Assembly (NCBI GenBank): GCA_009809945.1
Contig: WTPW01002215.1
Location: forward strand, 6,089 to 70,088
Direction: 5' to 3'
DNA length: 64,000 nucleotides
Origin: Gigaspora margarita
Taxonomy: Eukaryota; Glomeromycota; Glomeromycetes; Diversisporales; Gigasporaceae
Positions 1-10,604 of this stretch are shown here, piece by piece; the first letter of the stretch is position 1, and the number at the start of each line of letters is the position of its first letter. Under the pieces are notes generated by a model. The model saw only the letters and a list, made by a program, of their open reading frames with translations, was not told where the DNA came from and ran no database searches. A program made the position numbers and the translations under genes.

Positions 1-291
1 TAAATTATAGAACTTTATAGTAACACAAATCTATTCCGATCACAGGATCCTGTGATTGGATTTTAACGATTTTGGGCTCACTAGAACCCTCTCATTGAGA
101 GGATCATTTTGGTAGTTGAATCATCAAAATTGGTCCAGTAGTTCAAAAGTTATTTACTATTAAATGTTATATTTAACTTTTTAATAATCATAAAATCTGA
201 TTGGCTAATTAGGGTATCAGGTGTGGGTGGGTGGGGTAGGGGTTAGGTGGGCTTATAGTAAACAAAAATCAGCTGATTTCTGGAAGCTCCC
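1..291. mobile_element. Harbinger-like MITE, right part, cut by window edge
   Basis: The right end reads CAGCTGATTTCTGGAAGCTCCC and is followed by TTA at 292-294. The same right arm occurs at 23869-24058 with only about four differences over roughly 190 bp by eye, and there the element has the mirror-image left end and TTA on both sides. No coding capacity is visible. The TTA target and G-rich tips fit PIF/Harbinger-type MITEs; the left end lies outside the window. Confidence 0.75.
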
Positions 292-294
292 TTA

Positions 295-1520
295 TCGTCT
301 TTCAAATTAATGAGACAATCGAATTTTGTAAGCCCAATGAATCTATTGTTTTTACAATGATAGCATATGGGTTTCATAAAATTTGAATGTCTTATATAAT
401 TTGAAAAGAGCATAATCTTGCATTATTTCTATAGTAGTATCCTTAGCTACATAACCCTCTGTAATAATTGGCAGCTTATACTAAAATCAAATGATGCTAG
501 AGATTGGAATCCTATTTAGATTGATAACATTCCTTAAATTCGCATATATTTCTTCTAGACTAAAAATATCAAGATTTCATAATAAAATAATTAAAATTTT
601 GGTATTAGAAAATTCAGTTTTATCTACTATAATAATTCCAAGATTAAGACTAGATCAAATCTAATCAAAATCTAACTTGATTAGAATATGATATCTAGGT
701 CTAACTACAGAACTATGGCTCTGCAAGTATATAATATAGTACTATTGAACATAATACCAAGAACTGCACTAACATTTTAATTGTGCTATATTTAGTTAAT
801 ATTCAGGGTCTTAATTCTGAAATACTACTGTATTTTCGTGAAATATTGGGCATGGGATTATTTAGAAAATTGTGTGCTCCTTCTAAAATAGTATATGAGG
901 CTTTAAAATAACACTCATATGCATCTCTAGATAATGCACACTTCATATATAAAGTATTTGATAAAAGTACCAGATTGTTATTTGAAAAAATCTTATTAAA
1001 AAATTACTTCTTGTCTTGAAGTAATGCCCATGTGCATACTCTAATTAATGCGCATATATCCAAAATAATGTACCAAGTAGGCATTATTTCGCATTATTTT
1101 GCGAAATTATAGTATTCTTTATCTGTAATATAGGCAAAATTAATCTGAAAGAATAATAGAACTATGTGTAAATTTTTTTAAAAAAAAGACAAACACCATA
1201 CTATATATGTATCTAACAATAGTCTTTGTATCAATGTTCTATATCAACATCAATAAAATAATTGATTCTTAAACACAATGAATTATATTGTGTCCAATAG
1301 CCTATTGTGCAATTCTATTAGTAAAAATGGGCACAAAAAAATTAATAAATAATGACCTTCTTAAACTTTTATTCCAAAGCATGAAAATATCAGATAGCGA
1401 TTTAGAACAAACTTCACAAACGGAATACTCTTAAGAAACTTTAAATGTTTTTCAATCTGAAAGTTCCTAAACAAAACAAAATCTCCAAAAAAAAAACAAA
1501 TGTCATCATTAATCAGGTCA
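295..1520. other. AT-rich stretch without recognisable gene
   Basis: No open frame of convincing composition, no splice-linked exons and no clear terminal repeats were seen. It lies between the MITE arm and the BED finger of the hAT relic, so the 5' terminus of that transposon should be inside it, but I could not identify the tip. Confidence 0.4.
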
Positions 1521-2270
1521 ATTAGTCATGAAATACTGAAAGTATTTTGAAGTAGAGGGTGAACAATCAATATGTAAAATTAAAATTAAAGATAATGATA
1601 GAGGTGAAAAATTTGTGGAACATCATATAAGTATCTACCTGGTTGGTCAACGACAAATATGAATTCGCATCTTGCAGATGAACATGATATAGTTGATTTT
1701 CAAAAAAAGGTAAACAATTAGATTTGTAATAATAAAATTTAAAGGTTTAACATATTAAATAGGCAAAATTCAAATGTTTATTCAATTTGTCACTCTACAC
1801 TATTATATGATTTTGCAGACATGTATATCTGCAAAATCATATTATATTCGAATTTTGTCTATTAATACTGTAATATTATATTTCAATTTTTAGCTAGTAA
1901 TAAAAAAAATTAACAAAATTAATAAATTTAGAGTAATATACGAGGCTCACAACAAACAATTGAAGATATGTTGTGGCGTGTTGTTCTTTATAAAGGAGAA
2001 AAAAAACTTAATATTCATCGTGCTGTTGTAGAATGGCTTGTTATTGATAACCGTTCATTTGATACTATTAATAGAGAAGGTCCATAGATTTATGTTGCAA
2101 ATAGATCCTGCTTTTCGTCAACCTTTTTATATAGCATTAAAAAAAGAAATATCAATAGTGAATTTAAGTGCAAAAGATCAAATAAAGGATCTTCTAGAAA
2201 AAAGTTGTCAAACAGTTTCTCTTACTACTAATCTTTGGACTACAAGAAATAAAACTGGATATATCATATG

Positions 2271-3957
2271 GGCTGATTTTGTTTTTGGGCCTTTTTTTAC
2301 ATATATATAAATCATTTTTTAGAGTTTATTTTGTGATCAACAAATCATCTGATTGGCTATTACATTTTAAAATCATAATAAACAAAATTTTTAATATATA
2401 AATTATCATGACTAACCAATCATCTGTTCCTGAAACCCATCAAAAAAAAGTAAAGGTAATGGTTAATTGTGAAAAGTATGCTTAATTTATATATATTTTC
2501 TAATATAATAGTTTTTTTTACTTGTATTTTGTTTATAGAACGTATTTTAAATAGATGTGGCTTTGTAAATAGATATATTTGAATTTAATACAGAAAAGCA
2601 CATGAAACACGTACCTTAGCTTATTAATATGCCACCTGAGAACCAATTGGTTCTTACAACAATTTAAGTATTGGGCTGGGCTAAAATAGAAGGTTACTGG
2701 ACTTAGCTCCTGAAAAATATATATAACTAGACGCTCTGTTCTTCTTGATATAATACAACATTTTGAAGTACTATAGCTATCTCTAATCCGATTCACATAG
2801 TGAACAAGGTTTGTATCAATATATTATAACTATTGTATGGATATCTGAGTGTAATTAATTATATACAGGTTTAATTGTAGTTATCATATGGGTCTTATGT
2901 AACAACTCGTGTATTTCTATTTAATAATAATTAAAATTTTTTATGTCACTATTATTTTCACTTGTTCGAAAACTTTATCTTAATTATTCCAACTTTATTT
3001 TTTTTCTTTTTAAATATTAAGCAACAATTCCAATGTTTATATTTGTTGCAACTATGAAAAAAATCTTCGCAAAACTTTTAAATTAGTTTCAATAAAAAAA
3101 ATATATAGAATCAATTCGATGAACTATTTTATATATTTATTTGAAACTTTAAACAACCTTACAAGGAAAATAAATAGTTTCGAATTTGAATTCAAAATTA
3201 TAAGAACTTTAAAAATGTTTCTTAACTCTATTTATTTTTCGTTCAACAATTAAAAAATTTTAAAAATCTTCTAGTTGATAATTTTAAAAATTATCAAATA
3301 TAATCTTTGCTAGCTATGAAAATTTTGAAATAATCTAACTGAATATAGTCTTCGCACAGATTTAAAAATTATTCGACCAATATAGTCTTCATCTAACTAA
3401 AAAATTTTAAATAACTTGGCTAAATAAAGTTTTCATACAATACGTACATTTTACAAACTTTTTTCAAGTAATTATAGTCAGTTCCTAACTAAACTTTTAT
3501 ATCTAGAACAATATTTGTTTTTAGCTAGATAAATATAGCAAAAAATTATGTTCTTGAAAAGTATTTTAAAGTGTGTAAATACATTACCTGGATGATGATC
3601 GATTCAAGAAAGCCCAATGGATGATTGATTTAAGCAAACCAACAATTAATGTCTAACCATAAGTCACTAGTAGGACTTAAACCTATTATAAACTTTCTTG
3701 GAGTTATTGAAACTATTGTTGAGTATAAATTCGAAAACAATAGTGAAACCTATTCTTATATACTTTTAAGATCATTGTCGTGTACTGCAAATAATCCTGT
3801 ATTACTAAGGTCTTAAATATAAAATTCTAAGTGTATTATAGTATTAAGTATAATATCGTTTGTAAGATTATAACTCTATTAGTTAATCAGGGTATCAAAT
3901 GACTGACTGGTGTTATTAATCACCCTATAATTTTTGGGGTACAAACAAAATCAGCCG
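2271..3957. mobile_element. 1.7-kb insertion inside the hAT relic, 5-bp duplication ATATG
   Basis: The ends are inverted (GGCTGATTTTGTTT on the left; the complement of CGGCTGATTTTG on the right) and both flanks read ATATG (2266-2270 and 3958-3962). Removing the insert plus one ATATG rejoins the hAT reading frame exactly (TGYI to ICNQFELN), which fixes the borders. No convincing protein is encoded; the 87-codon minus-strand frame inside shows no known motif. The right end shares a short piece (AGGGTATCA) with the Harbinger-like MITEs. Superfamily not assigned. Confidence 0.7.
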
Positions 3958-5156
3958 ATATGTAACCAATTCGAGTTAAATAAAATCTTACTTTGTTTAG
4001 AGAAGATGCCATATCCCCATACTGGTCATGTTATTAGAGAATTTCTTGTTTGTATAGTTTCTGAGTTTAATCTATTAACTAAAGTTTTATGTATCATTAC
4101 TGATAATGGTAGCAACATAGTAGTGGCTATACAAGGCTGGAATAGTGTAGAAAGATTGCTATGTGCAGCACATACTCTTCAGTTTTCGATTAATCGTGCT
4201 TTCAAGAAAAAGCATCATCAAATACAACGTATTCAAGACTTGGTTAAATTTTTTGACTCATCTAAACAAAGTCAAAGATTAGATAATGCTCAAACTGAAG
4301 TATGCAAAAACAAACAAAAAGATTTATCTAACTTATCTAAAGATAATTTGGCTTCATCAGATAATTCAGGTAGATTATAAAATTACTGTAATTTTGTATA
4401 ATATATAATAAGTTTCAATAATTTAGTTTTTATGTAATTTGGAATTTTTAAAAACATGTTTCTGAAATTATATAAAATATGATTTACTGAAACCTATACA
4501 AAGTACTTATATTGTAAAAAGTTTTAGTATCAACATAATCAAGGAATTCCAATAATAAAAATTTTGATCAAATTTTTAGTAATATAAAATTATAATATTA
4601 AAAAATCATGCGACTGCTACCTTGATTACTGGTGATACTAGGACCTATAGGTATTGTAAAATTTTAAATTCGTAATACAACTTTATATTTAGATTATGAT
4701 AGCAACTCGGAAGATGCAGATGAAATATTAGTTGGATATAAAATTCATGTTGAGAATTTTACCCCTATATTACGAATTATTAAAGATGTTCCTACTCATT
4801 GGAACTCTAAATATCGATCGTGGAAAAGACTAATTGAACTGTGTCATGCCATCAAATGGCTTTTAGCTATATTACCTCTTAAAAAAGATCTGGATTCATG
4901 AAAAGATTGCAAAAAACTACAAAGCTTGATATTACGTGATAATGAATAGGAGCTTGTTCAAAAGCTAATTGAGCTATTAGAACCTTTTAATAGTGCTACA
5001 GAATATTTTAGTGGTGCACGATATCCTACTATATCATTTATTCACCCTTTGATAGAAGCAATGAAATTTAAGTATGCACCAAATTTCGATGAAGATAACT
5101 ATGATAATGATGAGGATATAAATATTTTAAGTTAAAATTTTTATTATAATTTATAC

Positions 5157-5445
5157 AGCTAATTTAATTGTAATCTAAATATATTACTTTGGTTATATCA
5201 ATATCTAGATATAACGACATCATAGTAAAATCTTTCTATATTGACATTTGAACTTTTTTTATTAATAAAAAAAAGTTTATATATCCAGAGTAATGTATAT
5301 ATAGTAGAACTAATAAATCTGATCAAATTTGCAAATTGTATAGTCAAACATAGTTTTTACTCTAAATTCGACTAAACAAACTGCAAATTGAAAGAATTAT
5401 AAGCAATTAGTTCTACTATTTAGATTACAATCAAAACTAATCACA
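5157..5445. repeat. Palindromic MITE-like repeat inside intron of hAT relic
   Basis: TAATTGTAATCTAAATA on the left faces the inverted TATTTAGATTACAATC on the right. It sits wholly inside the intron 5131-5468, so it lengthened the intron without touching the coding exons. Confidence 0.5.
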
Positions 5446-6076
5446 TAATCTTTTTTACTATTAAATAGATTTTCAAGAAACATCTAATTTTGATTCAGAA
5501 TCAGATTTATCTGAAGAAGAAAGTGATGTATTCAAGAAAATCAAAATGATCCTAAATAATTGTAAAAGAGATAAAAAATATAATTTATAACTCACTTTTT
5601 GAATATTGGGACTGCACGTCACAAATTTGCCTTCTTGCTACACTCTTAGACCCCCGACTAAAGGAAATAGTCTTTGCAAATAAAGATATTTGTAATCAAA
5701 CCATTGAAGAGTATCGACTTCAGCTTTACCAATTTATACTACCATCAGAAGAACATCCTATTTCATCTAACCCAACAAATATTTCTTCCAATAACATGTT
5801 TAAAGACATGATATTTGGCAAATCCCAAAAGTCACAAGAATCTATGAATGAATTAGATTATTATCTTGATCTTAGACAGACTTCTGTGGTTTTTAGCAAT
5901 TCTAATCCTCTTTTATGGTGAAAGCAGCAACAATCTTGATTTTCAAACCTTTCTAAACTAGCCCAAAAATATCTTGCTGTTCCCGCTACTTCAGCCCCTA
6001 GCGAACGTATTTTCTCTGATACCAGAAATAATATTACCTCTCATCGTTCTAGCTTAAAACCAAAATTGGTTTCTTG

Positions 6077-7285
6077 AATACTATTCCTAAAATGAAATAA
6101 TAAATTCATTAACATGTTTCCTAATTCTCATTTGTATAAACAAAAAAAAAAATAAAATTTAAAGTAGATTTTAAAAAAATACTTATTATACAATATTTTA
6201 CCCGCCTATAAAATTTTAACATTTGGGTTTAACTAAAAAACAATACTATGATATTTAACCTATTTTATCTGTTGTATTCATTTTGTATATATACTTTGTA
6301 CTGTTTTTCTAATTAGCTGTACCAAAAGCATATATGATTTATATACCATAGTTGTCTTTGCAACTTTGATATTTTTCATTTTTTTAGTTTTATTTTTTTG
6401 TTTTTCTTTTTTTAAATTTTTTAGTTTTTTTCTGATCTGTATTTGCAAAATAAAATTTAAATAGATATTTTGTAATTAAACTAGTCATATAATCTATTGT
6501 TTTCAAACTATTCGATTAAGCTTCATTTGATTCAGATTCAAATAATAAAACAAGTCCTAAGACAACTCAAAGTAAAAAGCGATAGATAAAAAAGAAAATG
6601 TAAAACAAGAAGCAAAATAATAGATTATATTATGTAAAATTCGAGGTGGATGTATTCAAACTATTTTTCATCTCATAGTTCTGTGGATTAAACCTCAAAA
6701 AGTCTGTGTTGCCTTTCTCTCCTCCCTATGCAAACAATGATAGCAACGATCATGCCCTCTATAAGAAAAAAATAAATTTTAGAAAGGTAACAGTCGGATC
6801 CTAGGCCTATCTTTAAAGGTTATGACTGCACCTAAGAAAACTATATATTATAATAGTCAGAGGCCCTTCGCTCAATATTAGAGACAAAATTTTTGGCTTG
6901 ACTAAATATACTCATAGCTCAATGTAATATCGGTAAAAAAAAATTATACAAAAAAGATTTTATATCGATTTTATATCAATGTTTTGTGGCTAGCTAAATT
7001 TGGTAAATAATTCAATATCGCAAGTATGCACATACGTGTTATTATTCTATTTTAACACACAATTATGCAAGGTCAGTTTCATATAAATATTTGGGGCTAG
7101 AAATATATCTATTCACATAATCTCGCATAATAAAAGAATTCAGAATTTAAATCCATTAAGAAGACAAATAAATATTATTTTTAAAATTCGAATATACTTA
7201 TATGATCTTCCTTATTATAAATTATTTTAATGTGATACTGCTTCTTATATTTGGTAATGCTATACAGGTAGATCCAATAGTAATA
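6077..7285. other. AT-rich spacer, no gene seen
   Basis: It follows the hAT C-terminus and ends at the target duplication of the next element. There are T-rich runs around 6360-6430 and a short GC-richer patch at 6660-6900, but no frame, RNA or terminal repeat I can support. Confidence 0.4.
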
Positions 7286-7294
7286 TATTTATTT

Positions 7295-8972
7295 GGAGAA
7301 ATTGCAGATAAGGACCCAAAATCGAAAATAATTACAGATAAGAGTCCAAAATAAAAATAATTACTGATAGAGGCCTGATATTTAAAAATTATTACAAATA
7401 AAGGCCCAAAGTCGATCTAAACACAGCATTAATTTCCTTTCGTGATTAATTAGATATTTAAAAAAAATAACTGCTATATCATACTGGCACACAAATTTAT
7501 TATAATATTTACTACGTGCTTTAAATGTTCCATAGAAGTTGGGCAAGTTGGATCATGAGGAATCGATTTAACTATATGAAAAAATTTTTGTATTTGTTAG
7601 CTAAAAGACATTAACTATCCTCATTCGTAGGACAAACAATAAGTAACTTGTTTGGTTTATTAGTTTTAAACTTTAACTATTAAAGTGAAGAATATTTGAA
7701 GGAATTAATGTCTAAGGCCGAAAGAACATTTCCCTATAAGTAAAAGTAACTGTGCATCTGACATAATGTAGGATTTTTAGTTATATTAAGAAATAATTTT
7801 ATAGCGCAAATATAAATGGATTTGTGGATCGAATGGACTGAAGGTGTGTATTTTATTGTATATTTGAATTTATATTCAATTTACTAATTGATTATCATCC
7901 TTACATTTCTTACGCGCTTAACAATTACCTATATAATTAACTATACATATATTATAAGTCATATTCGAGTCATTGAACCATGGTTTTTAAGTGCAGAATT
8001 ATTTTGACCTGACACACAACAAAAGTCGTGCTAAGGTTATTATAGCAAGGACCGCTACCATTGCTCCATTTGAACATATAACGACATTTTGACGTATGTG
8101 AAATATAGATATATAAGTTAAGGCTAAATAGGGAATTGTAGATTTTTTAGTACTTTTTTCTTTGCTGCTCGACGTTGGTCCGGCTTTTTCCTACCCCCAC
8201 CGCTCCCAAAAAAAAAAAAAAAAAAAGGAAATAAGAACCAAAGATACGTAAGAGAAGGCTAAGTAAGATTTTTTTTGAATACTTAAAGCGGTTTTTAAAC
8301 ATGCTCATTGACTTACAACAAATTGCTCATTGACGTGTTTATGATTATTATGATTACTATTGTGTAAGAGAAGGTTAAGTATATTTTTTTTTTGAGTACT
8401 CGAGGCAGTTTTTAAACATTCTCATTGACTTATGACAAATTGCTCAGTGACATGTTTCATGATTATTATGATTACTATTGTTATCCAAATGGGGAGGAAA
8501 GTAGGAATAATATGACACTAGTCGCACTTTGAACACGCTTCTGACTCGTGTACCTTGCTTGGTGACGTGAATTATGATGCCATTGGGCGAATTAAACTTT
8601 CTAAACTATTTGATTTCGATTCTTTAATCTTTCTTCGCCCTGTACAAAAGAGACAACTATAATCAATTGTAGTTCAGATTATAGTTTTTGATTGAAATTA
8701 GGATTGAAATTAAAAAAAAAGTATAAAATTTGACAATTAGAGTTAGTTTAGAATAGCTATTTTAGTTTAGAGTTAGTAAGTGTTAAAAGTAGTACTATTG
8801 ATGTATAGTACTGCGTGCACTATCTCATATTGTTTTTTCATTGAAATAAAATAAATAATAGGCCCTTATTTGTAATAAATTTCAAATACTGGGCCTCTAT
8901 CGGTAATTATTTTTATATTGGGCCCTTATCTGTAATTATTTTCAATTTTGGGCCTTTATTTGTAATTTCCCC
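7295..8972. mobile_element. Non-autonomous DNA transposon, 9-bp TSD, ~115-bp TIRs
   Basis: The termini are about 115-bp imperfect inverted repeats (GGAGAAATTGCAGATAAGG left; the complement of GGGGAAATTACAAATAAAGG right). Each arm contains four variants of a ~30-bp motif 'GATAAGGGCCCAAAAT..AAAATAATTACA'. Both flanks are the 9-bp TATTTATTT (7286-7294 and 8973-8981). Long TIRs with a 9-bp duplication are the hallmark of Mutator-like elements. No transposase is encoded; the interior has a poly(A) run at 8209-8226 and a tandem duplication. Confidence 0.8.
8248..8481 (+). repeat. Tandem duplication of ~116 bp
   Basis: Two head-to-tail copies, 8248-8363 and 8364-8481, each start GTAAGAGAAGG and end ATTATTATGATTACTATTGT with scattered differences. 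It lies inside the 9-bp-TSD transposon. Confidence 0.85.
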
Positions 8973-9059
8973 TATTTATTTACTCTCTTACACAAATGAA
9001 TTATACTAAATTGTTTTTAGAGCATCGATATTTATAAGATGAATTAATATCATCGGCAG

Positions 9060-9600
9060 TTGCACTAAGAATAGCATTAAAAAAACAAACAAAAAACAGG
9101 ATATGATCATAGTACAAACAATATAAACTTTTAGAAGAACGTTTTAGGTATTACAAAGATGAAGTAGACCAAATTAGTAGTAAATCAACATTAATAGATA
9201 GAGTTTTATATTTACAAAAAAAAACAGAAAAAATAATATATCAAAGGCAATCATTAATATTGAAGATTCAATAAACTTTGATCTTTGCTTCGTTCTGGAC
9301 TATACAGAATCTATATCTAAGTATATTGAAGCAACGAAAGAACATATAAAAGTGGCTAGTTACATTAATGGCTATAATTCAAATATTAAATTCTTGGTTG
9401 GTTTCTGTGGCTATCGTGATCATTCTGATCATATTGATCGTTTACAAATTTTTGATTTTACTAACTCTCTCGAAAAATTTAAAACATATATAACCAATAA
9501 AAGTGATGGCTAAAGGTGACTATAATATCCCAGAAGATGTCTTGAGTGGTCTTAATGCTATAATAACTGAGATGACGTGAAGCAATGCTACTTGTATTCT
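9060..9600 (+). pseudogene. von Willebrand factor A domain gene relic
   Basis: An upstream charged, coiled-coil-like piece (LEERFRYYKDEVDQ..., 9130-9240) is followed by a vWA domain beginning FDLCFVLDYTES (about 9277) and continuing GFCGYRDHSDHIDR and IFDFTNSLEKF. After a frameshift near 9502 it continues GDYNIPEDVLSGLNA and ends at a TGA at the position where a Trp is usual (about 9579). The DxTxS stretch is the variant metal-ion site seen in vWA proteins of the alpha-kinase (vwkA) kind; the PEDVLSGLNA segment is typical of that group. vWA domains mediate protein binding. The gene is broken by two frame changes and a stop, and then runs into a minisatellite. Partner domains are absent. Confidence 0.75.
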
Positions 9601-9602
9601 TA

Positions 9603-9868
9603 TTCAAAAGAATAAATAATTTGAGCAAAAGTTTAATTAATAATTTGAGCAAAGGTTTAGTAAGCAATTTGAGCAAAGGTTTAGTAAGTAATTTGAGCAA
9701 AGGTTTAGTAAGCTATATAAATAATTTGAGCGAAGGTTTAGTAAATAATTTTAGCAAAATATATAAAAAAAACAATTTAAGCAAGATTTAATAAATAATT
9801 TAAGAAAGTCTCAGTAATTAATTTAAGCAAAGGTTCAGTAAGTAATTTGAGCGAATGTTTAATAAGCA
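9603..9868 (+). repeat. 24-bp minisatellite
   Basis: About ten degenerate copies of AATTTGAGCAAAGGTTTAGTAAGT. Because the unit is 24 bp (eight codons) it stays open in one frame as NLSKGLVS repeats, but composition and position after a dead gene argue against a protein. Confidence 0.85.
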
Positions 9869-10432
9869 AAAGCATATTATTTAACTCCTTGCACCTGCAC
9901 CTTTACTATGCGAAACTTGTTACATAGCACAACTATTTTTGTATCAGTTAACTGCATACCTGATTATATCAGATTAACTGGTTACCCAACTATCAACCAA
10001 TTATCTCAGATTAATCGATTAAGTATTTTATTTAATCAGTTAACCGGATTTCTTTCAGTTTGGTTCAGTTACCCGATTATAGACCAACTGGGTCAAATCA
10101 CTATTTACAATATTATAATTTTTTCATTTTTATTTTTTTTGTTATTTTTTTACTTCTCTACTATTTTTATGAAATAGCAAATATAAGCGAATAAAATAGT
10201 TAAAACAAAAAAAAGAAATAATAGCTAACTGTGGGATGAGAAAATAAGTATTTAGAGCTAGTATTATGTGATGAAGTGCGAAAGTAGTTTAAAATATTAC
10301 TATTTTTCCATTTTTGTTTTTTTTCAGTTTCAGTTTTTTTAGTTTTATTTTTTTTGTTGTAAAAAATATATAATAATAAATAATAAATAAAATATATTTA
10401 ATTTAAAATATAATGTATAATAATAATAAGGG
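9869..10432. other. AT-rich spacer with a degenerate 'GGTTAACTGATTA' motif
   Basis: 9950-10105 repeats variants of TCAGATTAACTGGTTA and ACCCAACT in both orientations, which gives a chance 89-codon hydrophobic frame. No family was recognised; the remainder is A/T-rich low complexity. Confidence 0.4.
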
Positions 10433-10515
10433 TTCTTCTAGGCATCTCTAGCTAGAGATATATAACTATATATCTCTGGCCTTTCAGCCAATTAAAATGA
10501 AAAAAGTCACGTGAT
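10433..10515 (+). repeat. Dispersed repeat terminus (TCTAGGCATCTCTAGC family)
   Basis: The segment GGGTTCTTCTAGGCATC..CTGGCC..CACGTGAT matches, in reverse orientation, 36085-36190. A weaker same-orientation match lies at 12436-12485, just past the hairpin satellite. It looks like the tip of a repeat family; its other end was not determined. Confidence 0.5.
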
Positions 10516-10604
10516 CTCTATTTTTGACGATCAGAATAATGCTGGACAGGTCAATTGCCTTTGTGTAACCTGTACCTACAATCTCTCGTCTAACGATTTA
10601 CAAA

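Larger units (their letters stand above)
1523..6076 (+). pseudogene. hAT transposase relic, BED finger to hATC, with introns
   Basis: Reading through the breaks gives, in order: a BED-type zinc finger (1530-1690, CKI..C region and HL..EH), an intron at 1710-1931, the segment SQQTIEDML to INREG, a segment with TTNLWTTRNKTGY (to 2270), then after a 1.7-kb insertion ITDNGSN and CAAHTLQ (3963-4369), an intron at 4370-4692, FSGARYPTIS, an intron at 5131-5468, and the C-terminal dimerisation block with NELDYYL, NPLLW and PATSAPSERIFS (to 6076). The introns have GT..AG borders and join in phase. It is dead: a frameshift near 2080, stops replacing Trp (around 4900, 4947, 5920 and 5938), a frameshift near 5580, and the first catalytic Asp of the hAT core reads Asn (TTN for the usual TTD). 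hAT transposases cut and paste DNA elements in the nucleus. The terminal inverted repeats were not found. Confidence 0.88.

Noticed and set aside
7965..8080. tRNA- or SINE-like promoter on the minus strand (AGCAATGGTAGCG and GGTTCAATGAC)
   Set aside because: The two boxes are about 95 bp apart, no cloverleaf could be drawn and no target duplication was seen; left unannotated.
9603..9868. CRISPR-like array
   Set aside because: Units are contiguous 24-bp repeats without unique spacers, in a spliced eukaryotic genome.
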